64,000 bases of DNA, taken from positions 186,001-250,000 of the forward strand of contig JAOSKK010000036.1 of the NCBI GenBank assembly GCA_027493615.1, in the 5' to 3' direction. Under the pieces are notes generated by a model, which did no database searches, was not told the DNA's origin, and saw nothing but the letters and a program-made list of their open reading frames with translations. Each line of letters begins with the position of its first letter. Positions within the stretch are counted from its first letter, which is position 1. This document shows, one piece after another, positions 1 through 8,870 of this stretch. The translations under genes were made by a program, and so were the position numbers. The DNA is from Verrucomicrobiota bacterium (GTDB lineage Bacteria > Verrucomicrobiota > Verrucomicrobiia > Limisphaerales > J093).

Positions 1-632
1 TTGCCGGGGTTCTCGGTGGACTTCCCCAAGTTGAGGAGATCGGTGACAGGGAAGAACAGGGCGGCGGCCTGCACCGCGCTGCTCTCGCGGTCCACGGGGT
101 CGGGGGGCGTCGTCGGGTCCGGGCCCGCCCCGGGTCGCGAGCATCAGGCTGAGGTGGCCGCCCGAACTGCCCCCGCTGACGCCGAGGCGATGGGGATCGA
201 CGCCATACGCGGCGGCATGATGGCGGATGAAACGCACCGCGCGCTGCACCTGCGCGATGATCTCCATGACCGTGAACTCCGGCTGCGAACCGTGGCGCAC
301 CGAGAACACCGTGTACCCGCGTCGCAGCAGCGGCGCGACCAGCGCGGGATGGATGCCGTCGCGACTGGACTTCCAGCTTCCGCTGACCATGAGCAGGATG
401 CCGGCGCCGTTGGGTCGGCGGGGGCGGAGGACGTCGACGATCAGATCCTGGCCGTGATCCTGGCCGTACACGATGCCGGGCGTCGTCTCGAACGGGGATG
501 GTAGTACCACCAGAGGGCGCCGCTCACGAGGGCGAGGAGGAGGAACAGGCTGGCCAGAACAAGCAGGAAGCGGCGGAGCACGGAACCCAGTTTCACGGAC
601 CGAGGGTACCGCCGGGGTCCGACGGCTTCCAA
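1..632 (-). CDS. alpha/beta hydrolase (esterase-like), 3' end outside the window, two frameshifts
   Basis: Reads leftwards and runs off the window edge. The first ~35 residues contain one hydrophobic membrane or signal segment (RFLLVLASLFLLLALVSGAL). After a frame change near a GGGG run at about 494, the frame continues with a typical alpha/beta-hydrolase body (GIVYGQDHGQDLIVDVLRP, then GRILLM-like strands) and the nucleophile elbow GVSGGSSGGH, whose central Ser is the expected catalytic nucleophile. A second shift near the G run at 102-107 restores a frame reading AAALFFPVTDLLNLGKSTE. Known relatives are exported BD-FAE-type esterases/lipases. The start could also be the in-frame GTG at 596. 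The acid and His of the triad lie outside the window. Substrate unknown. Confidence 0.72.
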
Positions 633-920
633 GCCTGGCCTTCTGCCCCCTTCGCCGGTGTTTGGCAGCCTCCGGCTTGCGACGCACCGGCTGGAGACTC
701 GCGATGTCGTTTCTGGCCAGCCGTGCCAAGGGCGTCGTGACCTCCCGGGAGGGGGAGTGCGCGAAACGGTCGGCGCGGTCGCTGGTGGCGCGGGATTCGG
801 GCGTCTGCGCCCCGGATGCCGTCGGCTGAACTGCGAGCCGGTTGCCTGAACGGGAAGGGCCCAGCGGCCTGTGCCGTGCCTCGTGTCGCGGCCGCTGGGC
901 GTGTGTCCGTTGGTGTCTTG

Positions 921-1141
921 GCTGGCTGGTGTTCGGTCGCCAGTACCCGAACCTGAGCCAGGGCTGCTTCCCGGACGGCGACGCGAACCGGGTCGACTGG
1001 ATGCCGGTCTTCACGCCGGGCGCCCCCAACTCCGATCACGAACCCGTGCGCGTCACGTCGATCACGGTGGCCGGCGGCATGGTGGTTCTGGTTTGGAGCA
1101 CGGTTCCCGGCCGGACGTACCAGTTGGAGGCGACGACGTGA
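921..1141 (+). pseudogene. C-terminal remnant of a lamin-tail-domain exported protein
   Basis: The frame reads YPNLSQGCFPDGDANRVDWM then FTPGAPN, which matches the end of a lamin-tail domain. It is followed by a short C-terminal beta domain (VTSITVAGGMVVLVWSTVPG...RTYQLEA) of the kind repeated at the ends of large verrucomicrobial surface proteins. Nothing upstream in any frame supplies the remainder of such a protein, so this is a 3' fragment. The stop lies inside the left arm of an inverted repeat. No independent function is expected. Confidence 0.5.
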
Positions 1142-1198
1142 GGAGGCTTTGCGGGTGAGGGGCCATTCCCTTCGCCTCCTCACGTCGGCGCCTACAGC
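1134..1198. repeat. 14-bp inverted repeat plus interspersed motif
   Basis: CGACGTGAGGAGGC at 1134-1147 is the exact reverse complement of 1174-1187, with a 26-nt spacer. The right arm extends into ACGTCGGCGCCTACAGC (1182-1198), which recurs exactly at 35574-35590 and, with one mismatch over 23 bases, in reverse at 63341-63363. It lies at the junction of a gene remnant and a convergent small gene, so it could act as a terminator hairpin, but the sharing between loci suggests a dispersed element. Confidence 0.7.
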
Positions 1199-1450
1199 GG
1201 GTACGGGATCTCCAGGTCAGGGAATGCACGGGTGACCAACCCCCGTTGCTGGTCCGTGCGCGGCGTGACCACGGATCAGGCTCCTTTGCAGACGTTCCAG
1301 AGGCGGCTGTTCCAGCAGGATCAAGGTGTGCCGCACGTTGTCGGGATCGGCTTCGGGGTGGGCGTTCAGGACCCGGCGCACCCGCGCGGTCAGGCGGGTC
1401 GCCCAGCGTTTGGCCTGAGCGGCCGTCTTGACTTCAGCGCGGAGCTTCAT
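1192..1450 (-). CDS. hypothetical protein, ~86 aa, one frameshift
   Basis: Starts MKLRAEVKTAAQAKRWATRL and continues as a basic, helical small protein. The uninterrupted frame would end at 1217, but after the CCCCC run near 1240 the neighbouring frame reads LVTRAFPDLEIPYPL and then stops at 1192, a more natural ending. I recall short proteins with this kind of ending as common hypothetical proteins in Verrucomicrobiota, but no function is known to me. It stands alone between two remnants. Confidence 0.5.
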
Positions 1451-1607
1451 GCGACCGAAGCTGATCAGGGGATTCGTGGCCCGTTGTCACCGGCGTTTCC
1501 GATCCCTCCCCGGCTCCCCGGCGACCGCACCAGAGACGCATGGACGGCGCGCCGCGCCCGCGCTAGCTTCCGCCGCCCGGATCTCCAAACGATTCCGACC
1601 CGAAACC

Positions 1608-1973
1608 ATGAAGACACAGTCACTCCGAGTCCGCGCGTGCCTGTTGGCCGCCATCACATCGCTTGTCGGCGCGTGCCCAACGGCGCTCGCCGCCGATCCC
1701 TATGAGCAGAGCAACCTCGCCGCAGCCCACCCGGAGAAGGTGGCTGCGATGCAGGAACGCCTCAACGCGCTGGGCCGGGAAGCCGCCAAGCCGCTCGCGC
1801 TGATCTATGTCGCGGGCGTGGGGTTGGCGCATGGCAAACCGCTCATTCCCTCCGAAGGCGGCCAACCACCCGTCGCAGTGGACCCCCACGGGCCCGCGAT
1901 CACCGACGAAGGCGTCGGCGAGCACGACGCGTTCGGCGCTCCGGCGAACAAAGCCAAACGCGACCCGCGCTGA
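1608..1973 (+). pseudogene. arylsulfatase relic with internal deletion
   Basis: The first 29 residues are a clean signal peptide (MKTQSLRVRACLLAAITSLV, then ACPTALAAD). The very next residues, PYEQSNLAAAHPEKVAAMQE, are the C-terminal region typical of type I sulfatases ('DP.EQ.NLAA.HPEKV'), followed by their tail (AKPLALIYVAGVGL). The whole catalytic body, including the C-x-P-x-R formylglycine motif, is absent. The junction falls at Ala-Ala-Asp, which plausibly occurs at both ends of the missing part ('LAAD-KPN' and 'DLAAD-PYEQ'), consistent with a short-homology deletion. It cannot be an active sulfatase, although an exported ~120-aa peptide could be made. Confidence 0.65.
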
Positions 1974-2560
1974 CGCCCACCGGGGAGGCCAGGCTTGCTC
2001 CCGATCCTCGCCGCCCTGCACCTCCAGGAACGAGCCAGGGTTCGACCGTCCAAGGCACCAGATTGCCACCGATTCGCGGGCGACGGCCGCAGGTCGGGCT
2101 TGGCTCTTACGTAGACAGTGTGCCGGCCTCGTGCTTGTACCTGACGATCCTGGGGCGCTGCCCTCGTCCCCTCGACCTCGTGGACGCATTCCGCGCCTGC
2201 CGCGTCGGGAGAGAACAGCGAGGCCGACCGGCCACTCAAACTACTCAAACCGCTAGTCAGCCTTCTTGAGTAAGGTTTGAACAGGGCACCACGTCCATTT
2301 GGATAGCCCAGCCGGCCCACGCCGTCAGCCGGGCAGTCCCCGCGCTCTTCGATCCTTCTCTCTCGCTGGGGCTTCCCACGATCGCCGAGATCCGCTGCTC
2401 ACACCTTCGAGATGGGCGGCTCGTCTGGCACGGGCGCTGCAGGGGGGAGGCTCATGAACCACGAGGTTGAAGTTGCCGTGGAAGCGGGGACGAATGGCTT
2501 GCAGTCGGCAACAACTCAACCAAGAGACCACGTCATTCGTGAGGAGGAAAGGAACACCAC
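1974..2560. other. intergenic region without a recognisable gene
   Basis: No frame here looks like a protein on either strand. The only local structure is a short hairpin, TACTCAA (2242-2248) with TTGAGTA (2266-2272), too weak to call a terminator. An AGGAGG at 2542-2547 serves as ribosome-binding site for the ATG at 2561. Confidence 0.5.
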
Positions 2561-3790
2561 ATGACAGCCGACCTGCACGCACATCTGCTCAGATACACCC
2601 ATCAAGGCTTCGCCATCATGGCGGAAATCGCCGTTGCTTGGCTTGTCTTGGCGAGTGGGCATTCCAAGGCCGCGGTGGTCTTCGACCATGCCGAAGTGCT
2701 CGAATACGACTCGCCCGTGTTGAGGATCGCTCCCGTGGTTTGTCTCTCGTGGTCTGAGAATACGACCGAGGAACAGATCGTCGTCTCGGCGGACCCACCC
2801 ACGAACTCCGTCTGGACACCATGTCCGGAGCCGATGTTCAGGCGAGGCGGGAGGCTGTGCGTTACCGTGCCGGTCACGCAGGCGGAACAGTATTTCAAGG
2901 CCGTACCTGGCACCCAGTTCTCCGATGACTTCAACAGTGTCAAGGAACCGTTCGCTTCAAGGAATGATTGGGGGCCGCTGTTCTTCGACCCGACCGATGC
3001 CGCGAGGTTCATGCTCACTCTCGTGAACGAGGCCTTTCAGATCGAGACGGTGACGAGGCCCGTGGACGGTCAGGTCGCGAGGGGGAGCGGTCCATCCGAC
3101 AGGAGCATCGTGGGCCTGGCGCCCGGCCAGCGACTGCGCGCGTTGGTGGTGGATGACGTGCCGGAAAACCGGGAGGTTTTGTCGGAGATGCTGCAGGGGA
3201 TCCGCTGCACCGTGGAAGTCGCGGCGGACGGAATCCAGGCGCTCGCGTGCCTTCAGTCGAGCGTGCCGGACGTCGTGTTCCTGGACATCCGGATGCCGGG
3301 GATTGATGGGATCGAGGTCGCCCGCCGCATCCGCGCCGGGCTGGGGCCGGGACGAACGAAGCTGGTGGCGATTTCCGCTTCGGCCTTCGCCCATGAGCAG
3401 CGACGCTACCTCAAGGCGGGCTTTGATGCCTTTCTTGCCAAGCCGTTCCGGTTCGAGCAGCTCTGCGACTGCCCCCAGCGGCTGTTGCGCATCGAATTCG
3501 AATACGCGCACGCCGGCCGGGAACGACGGACCGGTGGGGACGAGATCGATCTCCGCCAGGTGCGGATGCCGGCGGAGGTGCGGCAACGGCTCACCGAGGC
3601 CGCCGACCGCTGCAGCGCCACGCAGTTGGAGGAGGGCTTGGCCGCCCTGGAAAGGCGAGGCGAAGAGGAACGTCGAGTGGCAGGCCATCTGCGGCGACTC
3701 CTGGACGAGGGCGATTTCGCCGGGATCCTGGCGTTTCTGGAACCGGGGCCCGGCGGGTCGGACGCGGCATTGGAGAGGCAGCGTGAATGA
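2561..3790 (+). CDS. chimeric protein: exported-type N-terminal region joined to a response-regulator receiver domain
   Basis: AGGAGG lies 13 bases before the ATG. Residues 1-165 look like an exported protein: a hydrophobic stretch (FAIMAEIAVAWLVLASG), then a beta domain ending LCVTVPVTQAEQYFKAV. Residues ~190-310 are a CheY-like receiver domain, with an acidic pair in LRALVVDDVPENRE, the phospho-acceptor Asp in VVFLDIRMPG, and the Lys in FLAKPF. Residues ~310-409 are a helical tail. The linker and receiver resemble the C-terminus of hybrid histidine kinases, but no HisKA or HATPase region is present. Either a kinase lost its sensor/kinase part and was joined to an unrelated gene, or the assembly collapsed here. 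The stop overlaps the next gene by 8 bases, so the receiver and the downstream regulator are probably co-translated. Confidence 0.6.
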   Translation: MTADLHAHLLRYTHQGFAIMAEIAVAWLVLASGHSKAAVVFDHAEVLEYDSPVLRIAPVVCLSWSENTTEEQIVVSADPPTNSVWTPCPEPMFRRGGRLCVTVPVTQAEQYFKAVPGTQFSDDFNSVKEPFASRNDWGPLFFDPTDAARFMLTLVNEAFQIETVTRPVDGQVARGSGPSDRSIVGLAPGQRLRALVVDDVPENREVLSEMLQGIRCTVEVAADGIQALACLQSSVPDVVFLDIRMPGIDGIEVARRIRAGLGPGRTKLVAISASAFAHEQRRYLKAGFDAFLAKPFRFEQLCDCPQRLLRIEFEYAHAGRERRTGGDEIDLRQVRMPAEVRQRLTEAADRCSATQLEEGLAALERRGEEERRVAGHLRRLLDEGDFAGILAFLEPGPGGSDAALERQRE

Positions 3791-5357
3791 TCGGACCTCC
3801 AATCGGCGGTCAGGGATCGTCCTGGTCGTGGATGACATTCCGGCGAACCGGAACCTCCTCCGCGAAGTGCTGGAACCGCACGGCTACGAAGTGCTGATGG
3901 CGTCGGACGGCGAAACTGCATTCAAGGTCGCCCAGCGCACCCGGCCGGACGTCATCTTGCTGGATGTCATCATGCCCGGGCTCGACGGCTTCGAGACCTG
4001 CCGCCGCTTGCGCGAGCACGGATCGACGCGCCCGATTCCCGTCATTTTCATCACCGCCCGCGATGAGACGAAGGCCGTCGTCGAGGGTTTCCGGGCCGGT
4101 GGAGTGGATTACGTCACCCGGCCCTTTCAGGCGGAGGAGGTGGTGGCGAGGGTCCACACCCACCTGGAGAACAGTCGCCTGGCGCGGGCCCTGGCGGCCC
4201 AGAACGAGGAGCTCGAGCGGACGAACGCCCGACTGCTCCAGGAGACCCACCGGCGCGAAAAGGCCGAACAGTCCCTCGAGCAGGTCGATCACCAGCTATC
4301 CTTGATCTCGCAGCAGGAAGCCAGGCGCTGGGGAGTCGAGGCCCTGGTGGGCCGGAGCGCGGCGATGGCCCGGATCATCGACGACGTCCGCAAGCTCCGG
4401 TCTCTGCCGACGACCTCGGTGCTGATCACGGGCGAGAGTGGCACGGGCAAGGAACTGGTGGCGCGGGCCATCCATTTCGGCAGTGCGCGTGCCCGGGCGC
4501 CCTTCCTGCCGGTCAACTGCTCGGCGGTGCCGAACGATCTGGCGGAATCGCTCTTCTTCGGGCACGTGAAGGGCGCGTTCTCGAGCGCGGCCTGCGAGGA
4601 GAAGGGCTATCTCCAGAACGCGCACGGCGGCACGCTGTTCCTGGACGAGATCGGCGACATGCCGCTGCCGCTCCAGGCCAAGCTCCTGCGCGTTCTGGAA
4701 AGCAGCACGGTCCTGCCTCTGGGCGCCGCGAGCGAGCGGCCGGTGGACGTGCGCATCCTGGCCGCGACCAACTCGGACCTGCAGGCGGATCTGGCGGCGG
4801 GGAAGTTCCGACAGGATCTGTACTTCCGCCTGGCGCACTTCGTCCTGACCGTGCCGGCCTTGCGGGAGCACCGGGAGGACGTGCCGCTGTTGGCCGGGCA
4901 TTTCCTGCAGTCGCTGGCGGCGGAGATGGGGATGACGCCGCCCACGCTGAGCGCTGCCGCGCTGGCCTCGCTCGAACAGCATGATTACCCGGGCAACGTG
5001 CGCGAACTCCGCAAGCTGGTGGAACGTGCGCTCATCGAGAGTGGCGGCGGCGAGATCCAGCCGGCCCACCTGCACTTTGTCCTGTCGCCGCGGGTCCCAA
5101 CCAGCGGTGCCACTGGGGGACCTGGGCGTGACTCGACCGCGTGTCGAGGCGTCGGCGAGAACCGACCCCCAGCCCCCACGGAAGACGACCGGATCCTGGC
5201 GTATGTAAAGGCGCACGAGAGCATCAATAACACGCAGTGTCGCGAGCTGCTCGGCGTCGGGATGCACCGCGCCTGGTACCTGTTGCGGAGGCTGCACCGC
5301 GCCGGGGTGCTCAAGCAGGACAGCAGCGGCCGATGGGCCCGGTACCACCTGCCCTGA
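3783..5357 (+). CDS. sigma-54-type response regulator with winged-helix C-terminus
   Basis: A GTG start overlaps the previous stop. Order of domains in 524 aa: receiver (residues ~10-125; VLVVDD, phospho-acceptor Asp in VILLDVIMPGLDG, Lys replaced by Arg in VTRPF), a coiled-coil linker, then an AAA+ sigma-54 interaction domain with Walker A GESGTGKE, Walker B GGTLFLDEIGD and arginine-finger region FRQDLYFRLAHF. Two features are odd. The sigma-54-contact loop reads GAFSSA where GAFTGA is the rule. The C-terminus is not a Fis-type HTH but a winged-helix-like segment (DRILAYVKAHESINNTQCRE, then HRAWYLLRRLHRAGVL). It is therefore a transcription regulator of unknown targets, and its dependence on sigma-54 is uncertain. 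Confidence 0.85.
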   Translation: MNDRTSNRRSGIVLVVDDIPANRNLLREVLEPHGYEVLMASDGETAFKVAQRTRPDVILLDVIMPGLDGFETCRRLREHGSTRPIPVIFITARDETKAVVEGFRAGGVDYVTRPFQAEEVVARVHTHLENSRLARALAAQNEELERTNARLLQETHRREKAEQSLEQVDHQLSLISQQEARRWGVEALVGRSAAMARIIDDVRKLRSLPTTSVLITGESGTGKELVARAIHFGSARARAPFLPVNCSAVPNDLAESLFFGHVKGAFSSAACEEKGYLQNAHGGTLFLDEIGDMPLPLQAKLLRVLESSTVLPLGAASERPVDVRILAATNSDLQADLAAGKFRQDLYFRLAHFVLTVPALREHREDVPLLAGHFLQSLAAEMGMTPPTLSAAALASLEQHDYPGNVRELRKLVERALIESGGGEIQPAHLHFVLSPRVPTSGATGGPGRDSTACRGVGENRPPAPTEDDRILAYVKAHESINNTQCRELLGVGMHRAWYLLRRLHRAGVLKQDSSGRWARYHLP

Positions 5358-5488
5358 ACACACCGCCTGCGGTCTGCACAAGTCGGACCCTGCCACCCAC
5401 CGTTCACCCCACGCCCTTCGCCTTTCGAACTTCGCCCTTCGAACTTCCCTTGGCCTTCGGCAGCCCGGTTCGCTACGATGCCGGCCTC

Positions 5489-6191
5489 ATGAAAGCCACC
5501 CCTCGCCGCCGGTTCCTGCGCGACACCGCCGTCATGACGAGCGCCCTGAGCCTCTCCGCTCCCGCCGTTCTCCGGGCCGCCGGGTCGGAAGCCAAGGTCA
5601 TTCTCGGGCTCTTCGGGCCCGGAGGCATGGGCATGAGTCACCTCCGGACGTTCGCAGCCCGCCCCGACATCGAATGGGCGTACGTGTGCGACCCGTACGA
5701 GCCGCACCGGGCGCGTGCGGTCGCCGAAGTCGAGAAACTCAGCCGGTCGTCGCCCAAGGCCGTGGCGGATATGCGCCGGGTGCTAGAGGACCCCCGGGTG
5801 GACGCCGTCGTCATCGCGACGCCGGACCACTGGCACGTGCCCGCGGCGCTGCTCGCGCTCGAGGCGGGGAAGCATGTTTATGTCGAGAAACCCTGCTCCC
5901 ACAACGTGGCCGAAGGACGTTGGCTGGTCGAGGCCGCGCGGCGCGCCAAACGCGTGGTCCAGGTGGGGACCCAGAGCCGGAGCACGGATCACGTCCGGCA
6001 GGCGATGCAGCGGCTTCGCGACGGTGCGATCGGGGACGTGCTGGTGGCCAATCGAAGGACCGCTCCGGTTCGATCCAGCCCGGGAGCAGTTTGTCGGCAA
6101 CGACCGCGCCAATGCGGCCCTGCGTCGCACCTATCGCCCGGGTCACTGGGCCGTGCCCAAAGCAGCGCTGTCGCCGGCGGGGGCGACTTGA
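5489..6191 (+). pseudogene. Gfo/Idh/MocA oxidoreductase, internally deleted
   Basis: ATG at 5489 begins a Tat-type leader (RRRFLRDTAVMTSALSLSAP) followed by a Rossmann-type NAD(P)-binding domain (ILGLFGPGGMGMSHLRTF, then DAVVIATPDHWH) and the EKP motif VYVEKPCSHN. At about 6055, after GAIGDVLVAN, the frame changes and the sequence jumps straight to a C-terminal end, PLRFDPAREQFVGNDRANAA then RRTYRPGHWAVP, as found in this family. Roughly 200 residues of the substrate-binding domain are missing. The end overlaps the convergent cytochrome gene by ~49 bases. Intact relatives are exported sugar- or cyclitol-related oxidoreductases. Confidence 0.75.
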
Positions 6192-8711
6192 GCCGTGGCG
6201 GGTGCGGCGACCGGGACCGGGGCAAAGGACGGCTGACGAAACTGGCCCCGGATGACCTGGGCTCCCGGCAGGTCCACCCGCGGCGCCGCCAGCGCAGTCT
6301 CCCGCGCCGACAAGATGATGCGCAGCATGTTCTGATAGTGTGGATCCGCGGTCGAGGCGAAGCGCACCACGGGCGGGCCACTGCGGTCCGGCGGCAGGAA
6401 CAGTTGCGGCGCGAAGGCCTCGACCGGCTGGACCGCGTGCGCGTAGCCATTCCGGAGCAGATAAATCCGCTGCCGCCGCGGGTCCACTTTGCGGTCGCGA
6501 CACAACCCCGCCCCCCAGCCCCTCGGCGCCTGGGGCGAGCGGGGCGCGCAGGATGCGGCTCCATTCGGGGTGTTGCAGGTTGAACCAGTCGCTTTCGAAG
6601 AAGGTGAGGCGGTCGCCGGTGCCATGACATTCGAGACAGCCGGCGGCCTTCATCTCGGTCACCAGCGCGTCCCGGGCCGCGGTCCAACCCTGCACCGCCT
6701 GGCCGTGCGCCGTGTAGTCCCACGAACCATGATAGATGCCGTTGCTGTCGATCCACGCCATGACGAGGTCGCGCTCGGCCCGCGGCAGCGAGGCATAGCC
6801 CATCAAGCTCTTGGCCAGGGGCGCGGCGCCGGAGCCGTGGCCGCGCGGCGGGAAGAGCTGCACCGAATGGAAGGCCGTGCCGTTCATGCAGTCGATGCCC
6901 GCAATGAGGTCGGCCACGAGCTGGGTGCGGCGGCGGCTCACCAGGTTCTCGTAGCTGATGTTGAAGAACTCGGTCCAGCCGCCCGTCAGGTCGAGTCCCG
7001 CGGCAAACCCCTCCTCGCCCCCGTGGCAACGCACACAGTGACGGTCCAGGACGGGCTGCACGTCGCGCGGATAATCGAGGAACCCGCCGCCCCAGGACTC
7101 CGGCTGGAGCTGGTGGGGTGGGCCGCGCAGGGTGGTCAGGGCGTTGTGATCCGGGGGAGCGGTGGCCTTGTGCTCATGGCAGCCGATACAGGAGCGGGTC
7201 GTCCCCGGCGCGGCCTGCACAAACGTGCGCATGCTCTGCACCAGACGCCCGTCGGCATCGAGGGCCTGGAGGTAGAGCGCCCGTCCCGACGGCGCCTCGA
7301 AGTAGACCGAGCCTTCAGGGCTCACCGGCACCACACCCAGATAGTCTTTCGCGCTCCAGCCCAGCGCCGCGCTGATCAGGAAGACCTGGTTGAAGGGATT
7401 GCCGCCCGGCGGAATGGGGCTGACGCGGGACGTCTCCTCGAGGACGCGCAGATGGGTGATCTCGCCCCGCCGCACGCCGTCCAAACCCTGGTAGATGTCC
7501 TGGACGAAGAACCGGCCGGTGGTGGCCGTGCGGTCCGTGAGCATCGGCAGGACAGGCGGCACGGGTTGCGGTTTCAACAGCATGGGTGAATGCAGGCAGA
7601 TGTCCGGGTCCGCCAGCACCTCGGCTTGTCGCCCCTGCCGGTCGATCAGCAGCAGGGCGTTACGCTGGCGTCCTGGGGGCGGCCGCTGTAGAGCACGACG
7701 TCGGCGCTCAGCGGCCAGGGTTCGCAGGACTCGCCGGTGTCGGTCAGCGGTGCCTGCGGATGCTCGAAGTTGAAGACCGCCGCGGGGTCGTTCTTCCCGC
7801 GGCGCAGGTCCACCATGGCGATCGAACCGCGCGGGGGGCGCGTTGTGTTTGGCGAAGGTGCCGACGACCCACGGCGCACCCGGCACGGGCCGGGCGTCGA
7901 GGATGGCCTCGGGATAGACGAGGTTGTTGGCGAAGAGCGCGGTTTCGTTGCTGCCATCGGGGTAGATCGTCCAAAGCGACTGGATGGTGAGGGCGTTCTT
8001 GTCGATGTACTCCCAGCGGCCGAACAGGATCCGGCCGTCGGGCAGCACGCTGGGATCGAATTCGTTGACGTTGTTGACCGACAGCGTGTGGATCCCGGAG
8101 CCGTCGGCGTTCATGACGTGCAGGATGGCCACGCCGGTGTTGTTGCAGGGAACCAGGCCGCTGGGTCGGGTGGAGAGAAACACGATGCGACCATCCGGCA
8201 GGTAGGCGGGGGCGATGTCATGCTGGCCACCGAAGCGCCCCTGGTAGGTGCCGCAGTACGGTTCGGGATTCGTGATGCGCCGCAGGCCCGACCCGTCCAC
8301 GCCCACTTCGTAGATGCTCGTGCTGCCGTCGGGCTCGCCCTTGAAGCAGAACAGGAGACGCGTGGCATCAAAGGAAAGCTCGGGATGACTGTAGACGCCG
8401 TGCCCCGGGCTTCCCGGTGTGGTGGCATCCACCACAGGTCGGACGCGCCATTGATCCCGCGGCGCGGCAGGGTTCTCGAGCACGTAGATGCCGCCTCCTC
8501 CCGGCGGCCACTTGTAATAGGTGTCGTAGATGTGGATGCCCGTGTACGAATGCCGCTTCACAAACAGCATCGGCGCGTCCAAGTACGCCCGCAGACCGAA
8601 CTCGTCTCCGCCCGCGGTCACGGTTTCGGAGGTGGCTTCGCTCGAATGGCTGGGGCAGGCGGCTCCCAACAGTGTGGCCAGGCCCAGCGACCAGGTCGTA
8701 CAAGTGTTCAT
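6143..8711 (-). CDS. exported beta-propeller protein with three heme-c motifs, three frameshifts
   Basis: ATG at 8711 starts a signal-like leader (MNTCTTWSLGLATLLGAACP; an upstream ATG at 8726 is possible). The N-terminal ~400 residues carry TolB/WD40-like propeller repeats (DGRIVFLSTRPSG, LPDGRILFGRWEYID, MNADGSGIHTLS). The C-terminal half has CIGCH, CVRCH and CLECH, three c-type heme attachment motifs. Frame changes near 7830, 7670 and 6515 all fall on runs of five or six identical bases, and reading across them gives a continuous ~850-aa protein. The architecture resembles the hydrazine-synthase-alpha-like family common in Planctomycetes and Verrucomicrobia, mostly of unknown function. Periplasmic electron transfer or oxidation is a reasonable inference. 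It stands alone. Confidence 0.72.
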
Positions 8712-8870
8712 GATGCACACACCCACTGCCGGAGTGCGCCGGGAGCCGGGTGGTGGGCACAGCGTGGCACGAGGCCCGGGCGGGCGTCAATGCGCCGGCC
8801 ACCAGTCGCTTGGGGCGGGACGGGAGCGGTCGGGGAGAGCCGCTCCGCGGGAGGAAAGGTCCGTCTGAGC

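Noticed and set aside
2242..2272. Hairpin TACTCAA/TTGAGTA as a terminator or operator
   Set aside because: Only seven pairs with a 17-nt loop and no T-run.
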